DNA of 14,711 bases, taken from contig JBBQWS010000069.1 in NCBI GenBank assembly GCA_038210415.1, positions 1 through 14,711 on the forward strand, given 5' to 3'. How positions within the stretch are numbered: the stretch's first letter is position 1; the number at the start of each line of letters is the position of its first letter. Both the position numbers and the translations under genes were made by a program. Positions 13,012 to 14,711 of the stretch are shown here, one piece after another. Source of the DNA: JBBQWS01 sp038210415 (GTDB taxonomy: Bacteria > Actinomycetota > Actinomycetes > Prado026). Below the pieces are notes generated by a model. It did no database searches. It saw only the letters and a program-made list of their open reading frames with translations, and had not been told where the DNA came from.

Positions 13012-14711
13012 GGCGACACCTGGCTCGCGGTCGTCAACCACTCGTCCTCGAGGCTGTCGGTCTGGGCCTGGACGTCGCGCAGCTCGGCGTCGAGCTGCTG
13101 CACCCGGACATGGTCGGTCGCGTGCTCGGCGAGCCGTGCGTGCAGCTTCTCGGCCTGGGCCGAGAGCTTGGCGAGCTGCCGCTCGATCCGGGCGAGGTCT
13201 TTCCGCACGGCGCGCGCATCGGCCGGGCGTTCGTCCCCGCCCGTCGCGACCCCCGTCGCCACCGCGGTCCCCGTCGCCACCGCGGTCCCTGTCGGCGGGA
13301 CAGCCGGCATGGCCGAGCGCCGGGCGAGGTACTCCTCGACGCCGCCGGGCAGGTCGCGGATCGTGCCGTCGCCGAGGAGCCCCACTACCCGGTCGCACAC
13401 GCGCTCCAGGAAGTACCGGTCGTGCGACACGACGACGAGCGTGCCGGGCCACCCGTCGAGCAGGTCCTCCAGCGACCCCAGGGTCTCGACGTCGAGGTCG
13501 TTGGTCGGCTCGTCCAGCAGCAGCACGTTGGGCCCGGCCATGAGCAGCCGGAGCAGCTGCAGCCGTCGCCGCTCGCCACCCGAAAGCTCGCCGACCCGCG
13601 TGAACAGCCGCTCGCCGCTGAAGCCGAACCGCTCGGTGAGCTGCAGCGCGGTGATCTCGCGCCCGCCGCCGATCTCGACGACCGACGCGACCGCCTCCAC
13701 GGCGGCCAACGCCCGCACGTCGGCCGGCAGCTCGGTGACCTCCTGCGAGAGGTACGCCGGCTTGACCGTGCGGCCGACCTTCACGACTCCGTCGTCGGGC
13801 CGGAGCTCGCCGGCGAGCAGTCGCAGCAAGGTGGTCTTGCCGGCGCCGTTGACGCCGACGACGCCGACCCGGTCCCCAGGGCCAAGCCGCCACGTGACGT
13901 CGGACAGGATCACCTTGTCGCCGAGCGACAACGAGACGTCCTCGACGTCGTAGACGGTGCGGCCCAGCCGGGCGCCGGCGAACCGCATCAGCTCGACGGA
14001 GTCTCGGGCAGGTGGCTCGTCGGCGATCAGCGCGTTGGCCGCGTCGATCCGGAACCGCGGCTTGGACGTACGAGCGGGCGGTCCGCGACGGAGCCAGGCG
14101 AGCTCCTTGCGCAGTAGGTTCTGCCGACGGTCCTCGGTCGCGCCCGCGACCCGGGCCCGCTCGGCCTTGGCCAGGACGTACGCCGCATAGCCACCGTCGT
14201 AGGCGTGGACCTGGCCGCCCTCGACCTCCCACGTGCGCAGGCAGACGGCGTCGAGGAACCAGCGATCGTGGGTGACCACGGCGAGCGCGCCGCGACGGGC
14301 GGCAAGGTGGCGCGCGAGCCAGTCGACTCCCTCGACGTCGAGGTGGTTCGTCGGCTCGTCGAGCAGCAGCAGCTCGGGCCCCTCGAGCAGGAGCCGCGCG
14401 AGCGCGATGCGCCGGCGCTCGCCACCCGAGAGCCCGCCGATCGGCGTGTCGAGCCCGCCCGGGAAGCGCGCGCCGCGCACGCCGCCGAGCAGTCCCTCGA
14501 GCACGTCGCGGATGCGCGGATCGCTCGCCCACTCGTGGTCGGGACGGTCGCCGACGAGCTCGTGGCGGACCGTCGCGTCGGAGTCGAGGTCGTCCGACTG
14601 GACGAGCATGCCGACGCGCAACCCGCCCTCGTGGACGACGCGGCCCGTGTCCGGCGTCTCGATGCGGGCGAGCAGGCGCAGCAGCGTCGACTTGCCGCCG
14701 CCGTTGCGGCC
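13008..14711 (-). CDS. ABC-F family ATPase (Uup-like), 5' end cut by window edge
   Basis: ABC-F proteins are soluble twin ATPases that act at the ribosome (translation factors or antibiotic resistance), not transporters. The 567 visible residues begin at the first Walker A, GRNGGGKST (1-9). The first domain has LSGGERRR (94-101), LLLLDEPTNHLD (114-125) and THDRWFL (147-153). A linker (about 175-235) with many basic residues precedes the second domain: GVNGAGKTT (286-294), LSGGERRR (376-383), VLLLDEPTNDLD (396-407) and SHDRYFL (429-435). A low-complexity Thr/Gly/Ala/Val spacer (474-491) leads to a C-terminal coiled coil (about 500-560), as in Uup. No membrane helix is present. About 30 N-terminal residues are missing. 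It overlaps the ComB-like gene. Confidence 0.95.
   Translation of the reverse strand, partial: GRNGGGKSTLLRLLARIETPDTGRVVHEGGLRVGMLVQSDDLDSDATVRHELVGDRPDHEWASDPRIRDVLEGLLGGVRGARFPGGLDTPIGGLSGGERRRIALARLLLEGPELLLLDEPTNHLDVEGVDWLARHLAARRGALAVVTHDRWFLDAVCLRTWEVEGGQVHAYDGGYAAYVLAKAERARVAGATEDRRQNLLRKELAWLRRGPPARTSKPRFRIDAANALIADEPPARDSVELMRFAGARLGRTVYDVEDVSLSLGDKVILSDVTWRLGPGDRVGVVGVNGAGKTTLLRLLAGELRPDDGVVKVGRTVKPAYLSQEVTELPADVRALAAVEAVASVVEIGGGREITALQLTERFGFSGERLFTRVGELSGGERRRLQLLRLLMAGPNVLLLDEPTNDLDVETLGSLEDLLDGWPGTLVVVSHDRYFLERVCDRVVGLLGDGTIRDLPGGVEEYLARRSAMPAVPPTGTAVATGTAVATGVATGGDERPADARAVRKDLARIERQLAKLSAQAEKLHARLAEHATDHVRVQQLDAELRDVQAQTDSLEDEWLTTASQVSP
13252..13287. repeat. Two exact 18-bp tandem repeats in the ABC-F spacer
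   Basis: CCCGTCGCCACCGCGGTC occurs at 13252-13269 and 13270-13287, with decayed partial copies on both sides. On the coding strand it gives TGTAVA-type hexapeptides between the second ATPase domain and the coiled coil. The unit keeps the frame, so copy number can vary without breaking the protein. Confidence 0.85.

Noticed and set aside
13012..14532. Long minus-strand open frame upstream of the ComB-like gene
   Set aside because: It overlaps the ABC-F gene in another frame and is Arg/Ala-rich without any domain; the ABC-F frame carries all Walker and signature motifs.
1..14711. CRISPR array, transposase, integrase or prophage genes
   Set aside because: No regularly spaced direct repeats with unique spacers and no transposase or integrase motif were seen; the repeats found are tandem or palindromic.

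Overview
The window is a high-GC stretch, visibly above 60% and in places near 75-78%, with short gaps, GTG starts, 1-4 nt stop/start overlaps and candidate leaderless starts. The core gene order pth - rplY - prs - glmU - tRNA-Gln with a divergent TetR gene is the order known from Actinobacteria such as Mycobacterium and Streptomyces. The organism is therefore almost certainly an actinobacterium. A genus cannot be fixed from the sequence alone.

Left part (1-3300, minus strand): a tightly overlapping operon cysQ-cysD-cysN-cysC, the last gene running off the left edge. It makes APS and PAPS from sulfate (CysD/CysN sulfate adenylyltransferase, CysC APS kinase) and removes the by-product PAP (CysQ). 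Just upstream on the same strand (3449-4951) is a membrane polyprenyl-phosphate sugar transferase of the type that starts exopolysaccharide synthesis. PAPS supply beside a glycan-initiating enzyme hints that the PAPS may serve sulfation of a glycan. The 291 bp in front of the sugar transferase is rich in tandem and inverted repeats.

Middle part (5243-10289): the conserved housekeeping block on the minus strand is glmU (UDP-GlcNAc synthesis), overlapping prs (PRPP synthesis), then after 289 bp rplY (ribosomal protein L25/Ctc) and pth (peptidyl-tRNA hydrolase). A tRNA-Gln(UUG) lies just upstream of glmU. A TetR regulator is read divergently behind palindromes that could be operators.

Right part (10335-14711): a Pro/Tyr/Gly-rich membrane protein (+), a lytic transglycosylase (-), a MarR regulator (+), a ComB-family phosphatase (-) and a C-terminally complete ABC-F ATPase (-) that runs off the right edge. 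The transglycosylase and MarR genes are divergent over a MarR-type palindrome. Both convergent gene pairs in this part are separated by a copy of the same long palindromic element. One copy (12149-12290) has perfect 34-bp arms; the other (about 10856-11006) is more diverged and reaches the stop codons of both flanking genes. This repeat family is the least explained structure in the window.
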